Below, one piece after another: positions 17,379 to 28,200 of a stretch of 64,000 nt of DNA (its first letter is position 1; each line of letters opens with the position of its first letter). Position numbers and translations under genes: made by a program. The stretch is taken from positions 620,001 to 684,000 of the forward strand of contig CAWJQA010000018.1 of assembly GCA_963844885.1 (NCBI GenBank), written 5' to 3'. Under the pieces are notes generated by a model. That model did no database searches. It worked only from the letters and a program-made list of their open reading frames with translations, and had not been told where the DNA came from. This DNA comes from DATMER01 sp963844885. GTDB taxonomy: Bacteria; Acidobacteriota; Thermoanaerobaculia; Multivoradales; UBA5704.

Positions 17379-20057
17379 CTACCGGGCCAACTGCTCGCGC
17401 ACCGCCTCTTCCACGGCCGCCAGGGCCTGGGGGAGGTTCTCGGGCTGCTTGCCGCCGGCCTGGGCGAAGTCGGGCCGGCCGCCGCCGCCGCCGCCCACGA
17501 TGGGCGACAGGCGCTTCACCAGCTCGCCCGCCTTGATCCGCGGCGTCAGATCCTTGGTGACCGCCGCCACCAGGCTGACGTTGCCTTCGGAGCGCGAGCC
17601 GATCACCACGACGCCCGAGCCGAGCTTGGAACGCAGCGAGTCCGCCATGTCGCGCATCTCGTTGGCCGGAGCCGGCGGCACCTCGCGCGCCACGACCCGG
17701 ATGCCTTCTACGATCTTCTCCTCGCCGGAGGCCTCGGCCGCGCCGGAGACGACCTGCATGCGAAGCTTCCTCATCTCCTGCTCCAGGTCGTCCTGGCGCT
17801 GGCGGATCTGCTCCGCGCGCAGGAGCTGCTGCTCGTAGTCGCCGGACCGGATGCCCAGCCGCGTCACCAGCTCCTGGTAGGCCGCGCGCTGCTGCCGCAC
17901 CTCGGTCAGGGCCTGGAGGCCCGCCACCGCCTCGATGCGGCGCACGCCCGACGCCACACCGCGCTCGGACTCGATCAGGAAAAGGCCGATCTCGCCCGTG
18001 TTGCGCACGTGGCAGCCGCCGCAGAGCTCCAGGCTGAAGCCCGGCACGTTCACCGTGCGCACCCGCTCGCCGTATTTCTCGCCGAACAGGGCCATGGCGC
18101 CGGCCGCGATGGCCTCCTGGTAGGTGCGCTGGACGATCTCGATCGCCACCGCCCGGCGCGACCACTCGTTGACCATGTCCTCCACCTGGTCCATCTCCTG
18201 GCGGAACATGCCCCGGTGGTAGGTGAAGTCGAAGCGCAGCCGGTCGGGCGCCACCAGCGAGCCGGCCTGGCGCACGCTCTTGCCGAGCACCAGGCGTAGC
18301 GCGGCGTGCAGGAGGTGGGTCGCCGTGTGGTGGCGCTGGGTGGCGAGGCGGATCTCGTGATCCACCTTGAGCTGGACCTTCATGTGCCGGGTGAGCGAGC
18401 CCAGCTCCACCTCCACGAAGTGGAAGTAGACGCCCGCCGCGTCCTTCTGGGTGTCGGTCACCCGCGCGCGCCCGCCGTCCCAGAGGATGAAGCCGGTGTC
18501 GCCCACCTGGCCGCCGGACTCGGCGTAGAAGATCGTCTGATCCAGGATGACGACCCCCGCCTGGCCGTGCTTGAGCGAGGAGACGCGCTCGGGCGCGCCG
18601 TCCTTCCAGGTGGCGAGGCGGACGACCTCGGCCTGGGAGTCGAGCATCTCGGTGCGCTCGTAGCCCTCGAAGCGGGTCTCGGCCAGCTCGGCGTGGCCGC
18701 GCACGACCTCGCGCAAGGCGGCGAGGCGGTTCTGGACCTCGGCCGTGGCCTTGCGCGACGTGGCGCGGGCTTCGTCGAGCGTGCGCGCGAAGCCGGCCTC
18801 GTCGACCTGGAAGCGCTCCTCCTCGGCGATCTCGCGGATCACCTCCAGCGGCAGGCCGTAGGTGTCGTAGAGCCGGAAGACCATCTGGCCCGGCAGCACC
18901 GACTTGCCCTCGGGCCGCAGGCGCTCGATCTCTTCCTGCACCTGGCGGGCACCGTTGGCCACCGTGGAGAGGAACTTCTCCTCCTCGGTTTTGATCGTCG
19001 CCATGGACGCCTGGCGGGTGGCTGCCAGCTCCAGGTAGGTGGAGCCCATGACCTCACCCAGCACCGGCACCAGCTTGTGGAAGAACGGCTCCTCGAAGCC
19101 CAGGCGCATGCCGTGGCGGACCGCCCGGCGCAGGATGCGGCGCAGCACGTAGCCGCGCCCCTCGTTGCCCGGGATCACGCCGTCGGCGAGCAGGAAGGAG
19201 ACGGCGCGGATGTGGTCGGCGATGACCCGCAGCGACGTATCCTTCTCCTGGTCCTTGCCGTACTCCGTCTTCGCCAGGCCGGCGGCGGCATGGAGGATCG
19301 GCCGGAAGAGGTCGGTGTCGTAGTTGGAGGCGACGCCCTGGAGCACGGCGGCGACCCGCTCCAGGCCGGCGCCGGTGTCGATCGACGGGTTCGGCAGCGG
19401 GTTCAGGTTGCCGGCCTCGTCGCGCTCGTACTGCATGAAGACGAGGTTCCAGATCTCCAGGTAGCGGCCGGACTCGGTCCCCTCGTCCCAGCTCACGGCC
19501 GGGCGATCGGGGTGGATGTCGACGAAGATCTCGCTGCACGGGCCGCAGGGGCCGGTCTCGCCCATGGCCCAGAAGTTGTCCTTCTTGCCGCAGCGGTGGA
19601 TGCGCTCTTCGGGCAGGGTGGAGAGCTTCCGCCAGAGGTCGAAGGCCTCGTCGTCCTCTTCGTAGACCGTGGCCGAGAGGTGGTCCACGGGCAGCCCCCA
19701 GACCTTCGTGACCAACTCCCAGGCGGCGCGGATGGCCTCTTCCTTGAAGTAGTCGCCGAAGGAGAAGTTGCCGAGCATCTCGAAGAACGTGTGATGGCGC
19801 GGGCTGGGGCCCACGTTTTCCAGGTCGTTGTGCTTGCCCGAGACGCGGAGGCACTTCTGGACGCTCACCGCCCGCGGCACGGCCGGCTTCGTGGTGCCGA
19901 GGAACCAGTCCTTGAACTGGACCATGCCGGCGTTCGTGAACAGCAGGGTCGGATCGCCCTGGGGCACCAGCGGGGCGCTCGGGAACGGACGGTGGCCGAG
20001 GCCGTCGCGGCCCTGGAAGAAGTCGACGAAGCTGCTGCGGATGTCTGCGCTTTTCAT
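17379..20057 (-). CDS. alaS: Alanyl-tRNA synthetase
   Basis: This 892-residue enzyme charges tRNA-Ala. The class II core includes LFTNAGMVQFKDWFLG and HHTFFEMLGNFSFGDYFKEE. The editing domain has the metal-binding HTATHLLHAAL and GGCHVRNTGEIGLFLI. The C-Ala region ends with GGGGGRPDFAQAGGK. Length and domain order are normal for bacteria. recX lies 6 bp upstream in the same direction, a common neighbour of alaS. Confidence 0.98.
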   Translation of the reverse strand: MKSADIRSSFVDFFQGRDGLGHRPFPSAPLVPQGDPTLLFTNAGMVQFKDWFLGTTKPAVPRAVSVQKCLRVSGKHNDLENVGPSPRHHTFFEMLGNFSFGDYFKEEAIRAAWELVTKVWGLPVDHLSATVYEEDDEAFDLWRKLSTLPEERIHRCGKKDNFWAMGETGPCGPCSEIFVDIHPDRPAVSWDEGTESGRYLEIWNLVFMQYERDEAGNLNPLPNPSIDTGAGLERVAAVLQGVASNYDTDLFRPILHAAAGLAKTEYGKDQEKDTSLRVIADHIRAVSFLLADGVIPGNEGRGYVLRRILRRAVRHGMRLGFEEPFFHKLVPVLGEVMGSTYLELAATRQASMATIKTEEEKFLSTVANGARQVQEEIERLRPEGKSVLPGQMVFRLYDTYGLPLEVIREIAEEERFQVDEAGFARTLDEARATSRKATAEVQNRLAALREVVRGHAELAETRFEGYERTEMLDSQAEVVRLATWKDGAPERVSSLKHGQAGVVILDQTIFYAESGGQVGDTGFILWDGGRARVTDTQKDAAGVYFHFVEVELGSLTRHMKVQLKVDHEIRLATQRHHTATHLLHAALRLVLGKSVRQAGSLVAPDRLRFDFTYHRGMFRQEMDQVEDMVNEWSRRAVAIEIVQRTYQEAIAAGAMALFGEKYGERVRTVNVPGFSLELCGGCHVRNTGEIGLFLIESERGVASGVRRIEAVAGLQALTEVRQQRAAYQELVTRLGIRSGDYEQQLLRAEQIRQRQDDLEQEMRKLRMQVVSGAAEASGEEKIVEGIRVVAREVPPAPANEMRDMADSLRSKLGSGVVVIGSRSEGNVSLVAAVTKDLTPRIKAGELVKRLSPIVGGGGGGRPDFAQAGGKQPENLPQALAAVEEAVREQLAR

Positions 20058-20063
20058 GGGTTC

Positions 20064-20531
20064 CTATTCCTCGATCCCTTCCAGATCGAGGCCCTCCTGC
20101 CCGGGCCTACGGCTCAGGGCGGCAAAGATAGCACGGCGGGAGAACCCCTTGCGTGCCAGATGCCGGGCGAGGGCGGCGCCGTCTCCGCGGGGGTGGAGGC
20201 GGCTCCAGCGCTCCGCCGCCTCCAGCGCCGGCTGGAGGTCGTCCACGGGCAACTCGGCCAGCGCCGCCGCGATCGCCTCCGGAGCGGCGCCGCGCTTTTC
20301 GAGCTCGGCCTTGAGACGCAGCCGGCCCTCGGCGCTGCGCGCCAGCCGCTGCTCCACGAACGAGGCGGCGGTCTTGCGGTCGTCCAGATAGCCGTGGCCG
20401 GCGAGGCGGTCGAGGGCATCCTCGATCTCGTCAATGGAGAAGCCGCGCTGCGCCAGCTTGGCCTGGAGCTCCCGCCGGAAGTGCGGACGGGAGCCCAGGA
20501 GCTGGGCGGCCTTGTCGTAGCAGGTCGGCAC
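20064..20531 (-). CDS. recX: Regulatory protein RecX
   Basis: This 155-residue helical protein matches RecX three-helix repeats: SRPHFRRELQAKLAQRGFSI, DALDRLAGHGYLDDRKTAAS, RLKAELEKRGAAPEAIAAAL and LARHLARKGFSRRAIFAALS. RecX caps and destabilises RecA filaments, limiting recombination. recA is not in the window. It is followed 6 bp later by alaS, an arrangement seen in many bacteria. Confidence 0.85.
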   Translation of the reverse strand: MPTCYDKAAQLLGSRPHFRRELQAKLAQRGFSIDEIEDALDRLAGHGYLDDRKTAASFVEQRLARSAEGRLRLKAELEKRGAAPEAIAAALAELPVDDLQPALEAAERWSRLHPRGDGAALARHLARKGFSRRAIFAALSRRPGQEGLDLEGIEE

Positions 20532-20564
20532 GCGGTGCTCGCGATGCTGGCGACATTCGCGGCG

Positions 20565-21737
20565 CTAGAACTGCTCGATCTCGAACTGCGAGCCGCCGGT
20601 GAGGAGGTCGTCCTCGCCCTGCAGGTGCAGCGAGTCTTCCATCTGATCGCGCGAGATGTCGGCCGTGAACTGCACGCCCTGGATCTTGAGGCGGAACTCG
20701 TCGGGGTTGGTGGCCCGCTTGAGCGCCTCGTCGAGAGTGATCAGGCCGCTCTTGTAAAGCTGGAAGAGCGACTGGTCGAACGTCTGCATGCCGTACTGGC
20801 TGGTGCCGAGCGAGATCTGCTCGCGGATGTACTTGGTCTTGTCTTTGTTTTCGATGCACTCCCGGATATAGGCGGTCGAGATCAGGATCTCCGCCGCGGG
20901 CACGCGGCCGATACCGTCGGCGCGCGGCACCAGGCGCAGTGAGACCACCGCCTTGAGCACTTGCGAGAGCTGGATGCGGATCTGTTTCTGATGGTGTGGC
21001 GGAAACACGGAGATGATGCGGTTGATCGTCTCCGTCGCGTCCAGGGTGTGCAGCGTCGAGAACACCAGGTGGCCCGTCTCGGCCGCGAGCAGCGCGGTTT
21101 CGATCGTTTCGTAGTCGCGCATCTCGCCGACGAGGATCACGTCGGGGTCCTGGCGGAGGGCGGCGCGCAGCGCGGAGGAGAACTTGTGGGTGTCCACGTC
21201 CACTTCGCGCTGGTTGAGGATCGATTTCTTGTCACGGTGGATGAACTCGATCGGATCCTCGACGGTGAGGATGTGCTCGCTGCGGCTGCTGTTGATGTAG
21301 TCGATCAGCGCGGCGAGCGTGGTCGACTTGCCGGAGCCGGTGGTGCCTGTGCAGAGCACCAGCCCGCGGCGCTCCTCGCAGATGCGCTCCAGCACCGGCG
21401 GCAGCATCAGCTCGCGCACGGTCTGGATGCGCGCCGGGATGACGCGCAGCACCAGCCCGACCACGCCGCGCTGCTGGAAGACGTTGCAGCGGAAGCGCCC
21501 GAGGCCCGGCACCGAGTACGCGATGTCGAGCTCGAACTCCTCTTTGAAGCGCTGCTTCTGGCGGGCGTTCATGATGGAGAACGCCATCTGGATGGTGTCC
21601 TCCTGCATGAGCTTTTTGAACTCCGGCATCGGCGTCAGCTCGCCGTCCACGCGGATGATGGGATGGCTCCCCACCTTGAGATGGAGGTCGGACGCCTTGC
21701 GCTCGACCGCGATTTTCAACAAATCGTTGATATTCAT
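20565..21737 (-). CDS. pilT: Type IV pilus retraction ATPase PilT
   Basis: This 390-residue secretion ATPase has Walker A GTTGSGKSTT (~130), Asp box VEDPIEF, Walker B VILVGEMRDYETI and His box GHLVFSTLHTLDATETINRI. The N-terminus MNINDLLKIAVERKASDLHL is characteristic of PilT. It powers pilin depolymerisation for twitching motility. No other pil genes are nearby. The C-terminal extension beyond DISRDQMEDS is short and acidic. Confidence 0.96.
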   Translation of the reverse strand: MNINDLLKIAVERKASDLHLKVGSHPIIRVDGELTPMPEFKKLMQEDTIQMAFSIMNARQKQRFKEEFELDIAYSVPGLGRFRCNVFQQRGVVGLVLRVIPARIQTVRELMLPPVLERICEERRGLVLCTGTTGSGKSTTLAALIDYINSSRSEHILTVEDPIEFIHRDKKSILNQREVDVDTHKFSSALRAALRQDPDVILVGEMRDYETIETALLAAETGHLVFSTLHTLDATETINRIISVFPPHHQKQIRIQLSQVLKAVVSLRLVPRADGIGRVPAAEILISTAYIRECIENKDKTKYIREQISLGTSQYGMQTFDQSLFQLYKSGLITLDEALKRATNPDEFRLKIQGVQFTADISRDQMEDSLHLQGEDDLLTGGSQFEIEQF

Positions 21738-21757
21738 GTTTACGACTCCGGTCCGCC

Positions 21758-22747
21758 TCAGGCGGACGTCGATGCCTCGGCCGGGCGGAGCGCCGCCTCG
21801 CGCTCGCCGTCATCACCCACCCGGCCCACGGGCGTCAGCCAGCCGTGCCGGTCCTCGGCCTCGCCGGTGATCACCCGCTGGAATTCTTTCAGGAGGCGGC
21901 CCGTCACCGCTCCCGGGCAGCCCTTGCCGACGGTGTAGCGGTCGACCGAGCGCACCGGCGTGATCTCGGCCGCCGTGCCGGTCAGGAACAGCTCGTCGCA
22001 GATGTAAAGCTGGCCGCGCGAGATCATCTCCTCGCGCACCTCGATCCCCATCTCCCGCGCCAGCGTGATCACCGAGCTGCGGGTGATCCCGTGCAGCAGC
22101 GACGCCGCGAAAGGCGGCGTCACCAGCACGCCGTCGCGCACCAGGAAAAGGTTTTCCCCGGAGCCCTCGCTGACGTAGCCGTTCGAGTCGAGCGCGATCC
22201 CTTCGACATAACCGTTGGTGATCGCCTCGATCTTGATGAGCTGCGAGTTGAGGTAGTTGCCCGTGGCCTTGGCCACGGACGGCAGAGACTCCGTGGAGGG
22301 CCGGCGCCAGGACGACACGCAGACGTCCACGCCGCTTTCGGAGGCCTCGCCCAGGTACTTGCCCCAGGGCCAGACCGCGATCACCGCCTCGACGGGAGAG
22401 CGCAGCGGGTTGACTCCCATGGTGCCGAAGCCGCGGTAGACGAGCGGCCGGATGTAGCACGACTCCAAGCCGTTGGCCCGGATCGTCTCCAGCACCGCCG
22501 CGGCGAATTCGGCGGCCGGTACCGGCAGGTCCATCCGGTACACCTGCGCCGACTGCTCCAGCCGGCGGATGTGCTCGGGCAGGCGAAACACGGCCGGTCC
22601 GCGGCGGGTGTTGTAGCAGCGGATGCCCTCGAACACCCCCGACCCGTAATGCAGGGCGTGGCTCATCACGTGGACGGTGGCCTTCTCGAACTCGACGAGC
22701 CTGCCGTTCATCCAGATCCAGCGGACACCGGCGAAGAGGTTGGACAA
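21758..22747 (-). CDS. ilvE: Branched-chain amino-acid aminotransferase
   Basis: This is a PLP-dependent class IV aminotransferase of 329 residues. Motifs: HALHYGSGVFEGIRCY (substrate loop), YIRPLVYRG, active-site Lys region SVAKATGNYLNSQLIK, LDSNGYVSEGSGENLFLV and FLTGTAAEITPV. It interconverts Leu/Ile/Val and their 2-oxo acids. The C-terminus extends ~25 residues beyond the usual end and is Ala/Glu-rich. It lies in a same-strand run with pilT. Confidence 0.95.
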   Translation of the reverse strand: MSNLFAGVRWIWMNGRLVEFEKATVHVMSHALHYGSGVFEGIRCYNTRRGPAVFRLPEHIRRLEQSAQVYRMDLPVPAAEFAAAVLETIRANGLESCYIRPLVYRGFGTMGVNPLRSPVEAVIAVWPWGKYLGEASESGVDVCVSSWRRPSTESLPSVAKATGNYLNSQLIKIEAITNGYVEGIALDSNGYVSEGSGENLFLVRDGVLVTPPFAASLLHGITRSSVITLAREMGIEVREEMISRGQLYICDELFLTGTAAEITPVRSVDRYTVGKGCPGAVTGRLLKEFQRVITGEAEDRHGWLTPVGRVGDDGEREAALRPAEASTSA

Positions 22748-22818
22748 AGGAGCCTCCTTGGAGCGATTCTGGTCCGGCGATGCTAGCCCGAAGCCGGCGG
22801 CAGGTCAATTTGTGAATT

Positions 22819-23553
22819 TCACGAAGGGCGAGAAGAGGTGCCCGGAGGCTCCTCGCGTCCGAGCAGCAGCATGGCCGCGCCCACGAGGGCGGCGGACTCG
22901 ATGCGCAGGATGCGGGGGCCCAGGCCGACCGGGCGCCAGCCGGCGGCGAGCACCTCCTGGCGCTCTTCCGGCGTCCAGCCGCCTTCCGGGCCGACGAGCA
23001 GCGCGCCGCTCGCGCCGAGGGTACCCCAGTCGCCCGGCGCGGCGCGGGCATCCAGGAACCAGCGCGAAGCGAGCCCGGCGGTGAGCGGCCCGATCTCCTG
23101 CCAGTCGTGGGGGCCGGTGATCGCGGGCAGGAGCGAACGGTGGCACTGCTCCACCGCCGCCGCCGCGACCCGCCCGAAGCGCTCGATGCTGCCGTCGCCG
23201 AAGTGGCGGGGCGCCCGCGAGCTGTTCAGGAAGCGGATGGCCGACACTCCGAACTCGGTGGCCTTCTCCACCAGCCACGAAGCCCGCTCGGGCCGGAACG
23301 TGGGCACCAGGAGGTCGAGCCGGAAGGCCGGCTCGTGGGTCGGCGCCGGCTCTCCCAGCACGATCCGGGCCGAGTTGCGGTCCACGCGCGCCACCGTCCC
23401 CCAGCGGGCGCGTCCCTGGCCGTCCACCACCCGGAAGGTGGCGCCGGCCGGCACCCGGCGCGCCCGGAAGAGGTGGCGGTAGGTGTCTCCCTCGACCGTG
23501 ACGTCGCCCGCGTCGAGCTCGCCCGGGCTGGCGAGCAGCGTGATCCTCTCCAT
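22819..23553 (-). CDS. rsmE: 16S rRNA (uracil-1498-N3)-methyltransferase RsmE
   Basis: This is a 244-residue SPOUT methyltransferase. The start ATG at 23553 overlaps the prmA stop (TGATG), which decides the start; the longer frame upstream is an overlap artefact. Motifs: YRHLFRARRVPAGATFRVVD (PUA-like N-domain), KATEFGVSAIRFLNSSRA, LLVGPEGGWTPEERQEVLAA and LGPRILRIESAALVGAAMLL. It methylates U1498 of 16S rRNA. It is last in the heat-shock operon, an arrangement shared with many Gram-positive genomes. Confidence 0.94.
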   Translation of the reverse strand: MERITLLASPGELDAGDVTVEGDTYRHLFRARRVPAGATFRVVDGQGRARWGTVARVDRNSARIVLGEPAPTHEPAFRLDLLVPTFRPERASWLVEKATEFGVSAIRFLNSSRAPRHFGDGSIERFGRVAAAAVEQCHRSLLPAITGPHDWQEIGPLTAGLASRWFLDARAAPGDWGTLGASGALLVGPEGGWTPEERQEVLAAGWRPVGLGPRILRIESAALVGAAMLLLGREEPPGTSSRPS

Positions 23554-24383
23554 CACATCCGTCCCACGCGAAAGGCGACCCACTCGCCGGCCGTGCGGCG
23601 GCCGCGTTCCACCAGCCCGAGCCCGGCGACGCCCGCCAGCACCTCCTCCCCCTTCTCCTCCAGAATGCCGGACAGGATCGCCTCGCCGTCCGGCCGCAGC
23701 CTCGCCACCAGGCCCGGCATCTCCGGCCCGATCTCCTCGGGGATGATGTTGATCAGCTCCAGATCGAACGCCGCGCCGGGGTGGAGGGCGGCCGAGGTGC
23801 CCACGAACAGCCGGGGATGGAGGCGGTTGAGCCGCCGGTTGACCCTCGCGTTGAACGGCGAGGCGGGATCGATGTCGAACGCCACCGCCTCCGCCGCGCC
23901 GAGGAGGAGGGAGGCGAAGGCGAGGATGCCGGTACCGGTGCCGACGTCCAGGACGCGCCGGCCGCGCAGGTCCAGATCCTCCAGCAGGTCGACGGCGAGG
24001 CTCGTGGACTCGTGGCTGCCGATGCCGAAGGCGGTGCGGGCGGGCAGGCGCAGGAGCCGGCGGCCGGCGGGCACTTCGGAGTCCTCTTCCTCCGGCTCGC
24101 GGGGGTCGACGAACAGGGTGCGTCCCACGGGGAACGGCGTGGCCAGCGCGCGGTAGCCGGCGAGCCAGTCGAGGTCCGCCACCGTGTCCTCGATCCCCGG
24201 CCGGACGCCCGGCCGCGGCGGCAGCTCCACCTCGGCGCCCTCCGGGAACCACGCTTCGAGCCGGACCTCGCCCTCCGGCCCGGCCACGGACTGGACGCCG
24301 AGCGTCCCCGCCTCCCAGAGGTCGGCGAGCACGATGTCCTCGAGCTCGGCGGGGGCGTGGTAGTAGCGGCGGAAGTAGGGCAT
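23553..24383 (-). CDS. prmA: Ribosomal protein L11 methyltransferase PrmA
   Basis: This is a 276-residue SAM-dependent methyltransferase with motif I VLDVGTGTGILAFASLLLGA, the family stretch TAFGIGSHESTSLAVDLLED, and LINIIPEEIGPEM in place of the usual N-I-L motif. It trimethylates L11. It begins 7 bp after dnaJ and overlaps rsmE, so the three are co-transcribed. Confidence 0.9.
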   Translation of the reverse strand: MPYFRRYYHAPAELEDIVLADLWEAGTLGVQSVAGPEGEVRLEAWFPEGAEVELPPRPGVRPGIEDTVADLDWLAGYRALATPFPVGRTLFVDPREPEEEDSEVPAGRRLLRLPARTAFGIGSHESTSLAVDLLEDLDLRGRRVLDVGTGTGILAFASLLLGAAEAVAFDIDPASPFNARVNRRLNRLHPRLFVGTSAALHPGAAFDLELINIIPEEIGPEMPGLVARLRPDGEAILSGILEEKGEEVLAGVAGLGLVERGRRTAGEWVAFRVGRM

Positions 24384-24390
24384 GCGCCGC

Positions 24391-25521
24391 CTATGCGAAC
24401 AGGTTCTTCACCCGGTCGAGCACCCCGCGCTCTTCCTTGACCGGGTGGCCGCCCAACTCGGCGAGCCGGCGGAGGAGTTGCTGCTCCTCCTCGGAGAGAT
24501 TGCGCGGGCTCGGAACCTCGATCTCCACCGTCACCACGTGATCGCCCTTGCCGCTGCCGTCCAGGCGCTCGATGCCCTGGCTGCGGAGCCGGAAGTCCTT
24601 ACCGTGCGACGTTCCCGGCGGCACGTCCAGCGGCGCCTTGCCATGCAGGGTGTCGACCTCGACTGTCGTCCCCAGCACCGCCTGCGGGTAGCTGATGGCG
24701 AACTTCGAGAACACGGTCGAGCCGTCGCGGCGGAACTTCGCGTGCGGCCGGACCTGGACGACGACGTACAGATCGCCCGCCGGGCCGCCGCGGCGGCCGT
24801 GCTCGCCCTCGCCGACCAGGCGCAGCCGCGCGCCGGTGTCCACGCCGGCCGGGATCTTGACCGACAGCGAACGCTCTTGCTCCACGCGGCCTTCGCCGCC
24901 GCACTCGCGGCAGGGATCCGAGATCACCCGGCCTTCGCCGCGGCACTGCGGGCAGGTGCGGGCCACCGTGAAGAAACCTTGCGTGAAGCGCACCTGGCCG
25001 CGGCCGCCGCAGGCCGAGCAGGCCGCCGGCGCCGCGCCTTTCGCGCTCCCCGTGCCCTTGCACGCCTCGCAGCCCTCCAGGCGCGGCACGCGCAGCGCCG
25101 TCTCCACGCCGAAGGCCGCCTCCTCGAAGGTGAGCGTCAGGTCGTAGCGCAGGTCCGCGCCGCGGGTCATGCCCGAGCTGCCGCCCCGCCCCCGTCCGCC
25201 GCCCATGCCGAAGAAGTCGCCGAGGATGTCCGAAAAGTCGGCGAAGATCGTGGGATCGATCCCGCCGGCACCGAACCCGCCGAACCCGCCGGCGCCGGAC
25301 ACCCCCTGGTGGCCGAAGCGGTCGTAGCGCGCCCGCTTGTCCTGGTCCGAGAGCACGGCGTACGCTTCGGCCCCTTCCTTGAACCTCTCCTCCGCCTCCT
25401 TGTCCCCGGGGTTCTTGTCCGGGTGATACTTCTGCGCCAGCTTGCGGTAGGCCGACTTGATCTCCTGCTGGCCGGCGTTGCGCTCGACGCCCAACACTTC
25501 GTAATAGTCCCGTTTCGACAT
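24391..25521 (-). CDS. dnaJ: Chaperone DnaJ
   Basis: This 376-residue Hsp40 has a J-domain with the HPD motif (AQKYHPDKNPGD), a Gly/Phe-rich linker (~75-115) and four zinc-finger repeats (CEACKGTG, CSACGGRG, CPQCRGEG, CRECGGEG), then the substrate-binding C-domain (LRLRSQG-like FRLRSQGIERL). It stimulates DnaK ATPase. The start at 25521 follows dnaK by 2 bp. Confidence 0.97.
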   Translation of the reverse strand: MSKRDYYEVLGVERNAGQQEIKSAYRKLAQKYHPDKNPGDKEAEERFKEGAEAYAVLSDQDKRARYDRFGHQGVSGAGGFGGFGAGGIDPTIFADFSDILGDFFGMGGGRGRGGSSGMTRGADLRYDLTLTFEEAAFGVETALRVPRLEGCEACKGTGSAKGAAPAACSACGGRGQVRFTQGFFTVARTCPQCRGEGRVISDPCRECGGEGRVEQERSLSVKIPAGVDTGARLRLVGEGEHGRRGGPAGDLYVVVQVRPHAKFRRDGSTVFSKFAISYPQAVLGTTVEVDTLHGKAPLDVPPGTSHGKDFRLRSQGIERLDGSGKGDHVVTVEIEVPSPRNLSEEEQQLLRRLAELGGHPVKEERGVLDRVKNLFA

Positions 25522-25523
25522 AC

Positions 25524-27350
<1,827 letters not shown>

Positions 27351-27480
27351 GAGGACAGCCCCCCTATCCTTCCTTATACAAGCCTTATACAAGCGCCTTC
27401 AAGCGCGCAGGGACCGTCCCGGCAGGGGACGGTCCGAACCGTAACCAGCAAAGCCTGCGCGCCATTGTAGCGTGGAGTTG

Positions 27481-27519
27481 ATCCCCGGCCCCTCCCCCGT
27501 GCCGGGGAGAGGGAGATCG
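27481..27519. repeat. Short GC-rich palindromic repeat between grpE and dnaK
   Basis: CCCCGGCCCCTCCC is followed after a few bases by CCGGGGAGAGGG, giving a near-palindrome. It resembles one half of the larger REP-like elements at 41.7 and 43.1 kb. It sits just past the grpE stop and could attenuate or stabilise the transcript before dnaK. Confidence 0.5.
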
Positions 27520-27527
27520 GATGAGCC

Positions 27528-28175
27528 CTACACCCCTTCGACCGCCGGTTTCGTCTCCGCCGGGACCGCCACCCGCACCATGGCCGGCCGCAGCAGCCGG
27601 TCGTGCAGGAAGTAGCCGCGCCGCAGCTCGCCGGTCACCGTCGGCCGTTGCACCGTCGGGTCCTCCTCGCGGGAGACCGCCTCGTGCAGGGCGGGATCGA
27701 ACGGCTGGTTGAGGGCCTCGATCTCCTTGACGCCGTGCCGGCGCAGGAGGTCCTGCATCTGGCGGTGGATCATCTCCACGCCGCGCTTGAGGTCGTCGGC
27801 GGAGCCGGCCGCGGAGAGCGCGAGCCCCAGGTTGTCGATGATCTCGAGGAAGTCGCGCAGCGGCTCGAGGAGAGCGTATTTGCGGCTCTCCTGGCGCTCG
27901 CGCTCGGCGCGCTTGCGGAAGTTGTCGAAGTCCGCGAGGGTGCGCATGGAGCGGTCGCGCAGGTCGGCGATCTCGCGCCGCAGATGCGCGGTCTCGGTCT
28001 CTTCGGAAACGCCGGAAGCGGAGCCGCCGCCGTCGTCATTCCCGGCATCCCCGCCTTCCACCGCCTCCACGGCCGCCACGGCGTCGCGCATGGCGGCGTC
28101 GAGATCCTCGGTCTGTCCATCCAGGTCGAGCGCCACGGCTTCGGCGTCGTCCGGTTCTCTCATCTCGTCTGCCAT
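27528..28175 (-). CDS. grpE: Nucleotide exchange factor GrpE
   Basis: GrpE releases ADP from DnaK. The protein has ~215 residues with an acidic disordered N-terminus (~1-65), a long coiled-coil (RREIADLRDRSMRTLADFDN, then FRKRAERERQE), and the beta domain PFDPALHEAVSREEDPTVQR ending LRPAMVRVAVP. Start is taken as ATG 28175; GTG one codon earlier is possible. It follows hrcA by 25 bp. Confidence 0.96.
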   Translation of the reverse strand: MADEMREPDDAEAVALDLDGQTEDLDAAMRDAVAAVEAVEGGDAGNDDGGGSASGVSEETETAHLRREIADLRDRSMRTLADFDNFRKRAERERQESRKYALLEPLRDFLEIIDNLGLALSAAGSADDLKRGVEMIHRQMQDLLRRHGVKEIEALNQPFDPALHEAVSREEDPTVQRPTVTGELRRGYFLHDRLLRPAMVRVAVPAETKPAVEGV

Positions 28176-28200
28176 CACCCGTCTCCTGCTCTCTCGTCGG

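Noticed and set aside
22819..24252. 477-residue RsmE with N-terminal extension
   Set aside because: The extension is an out-of-frame reading of prmA; the RsmE start overlaps the prmA stop at 23553.
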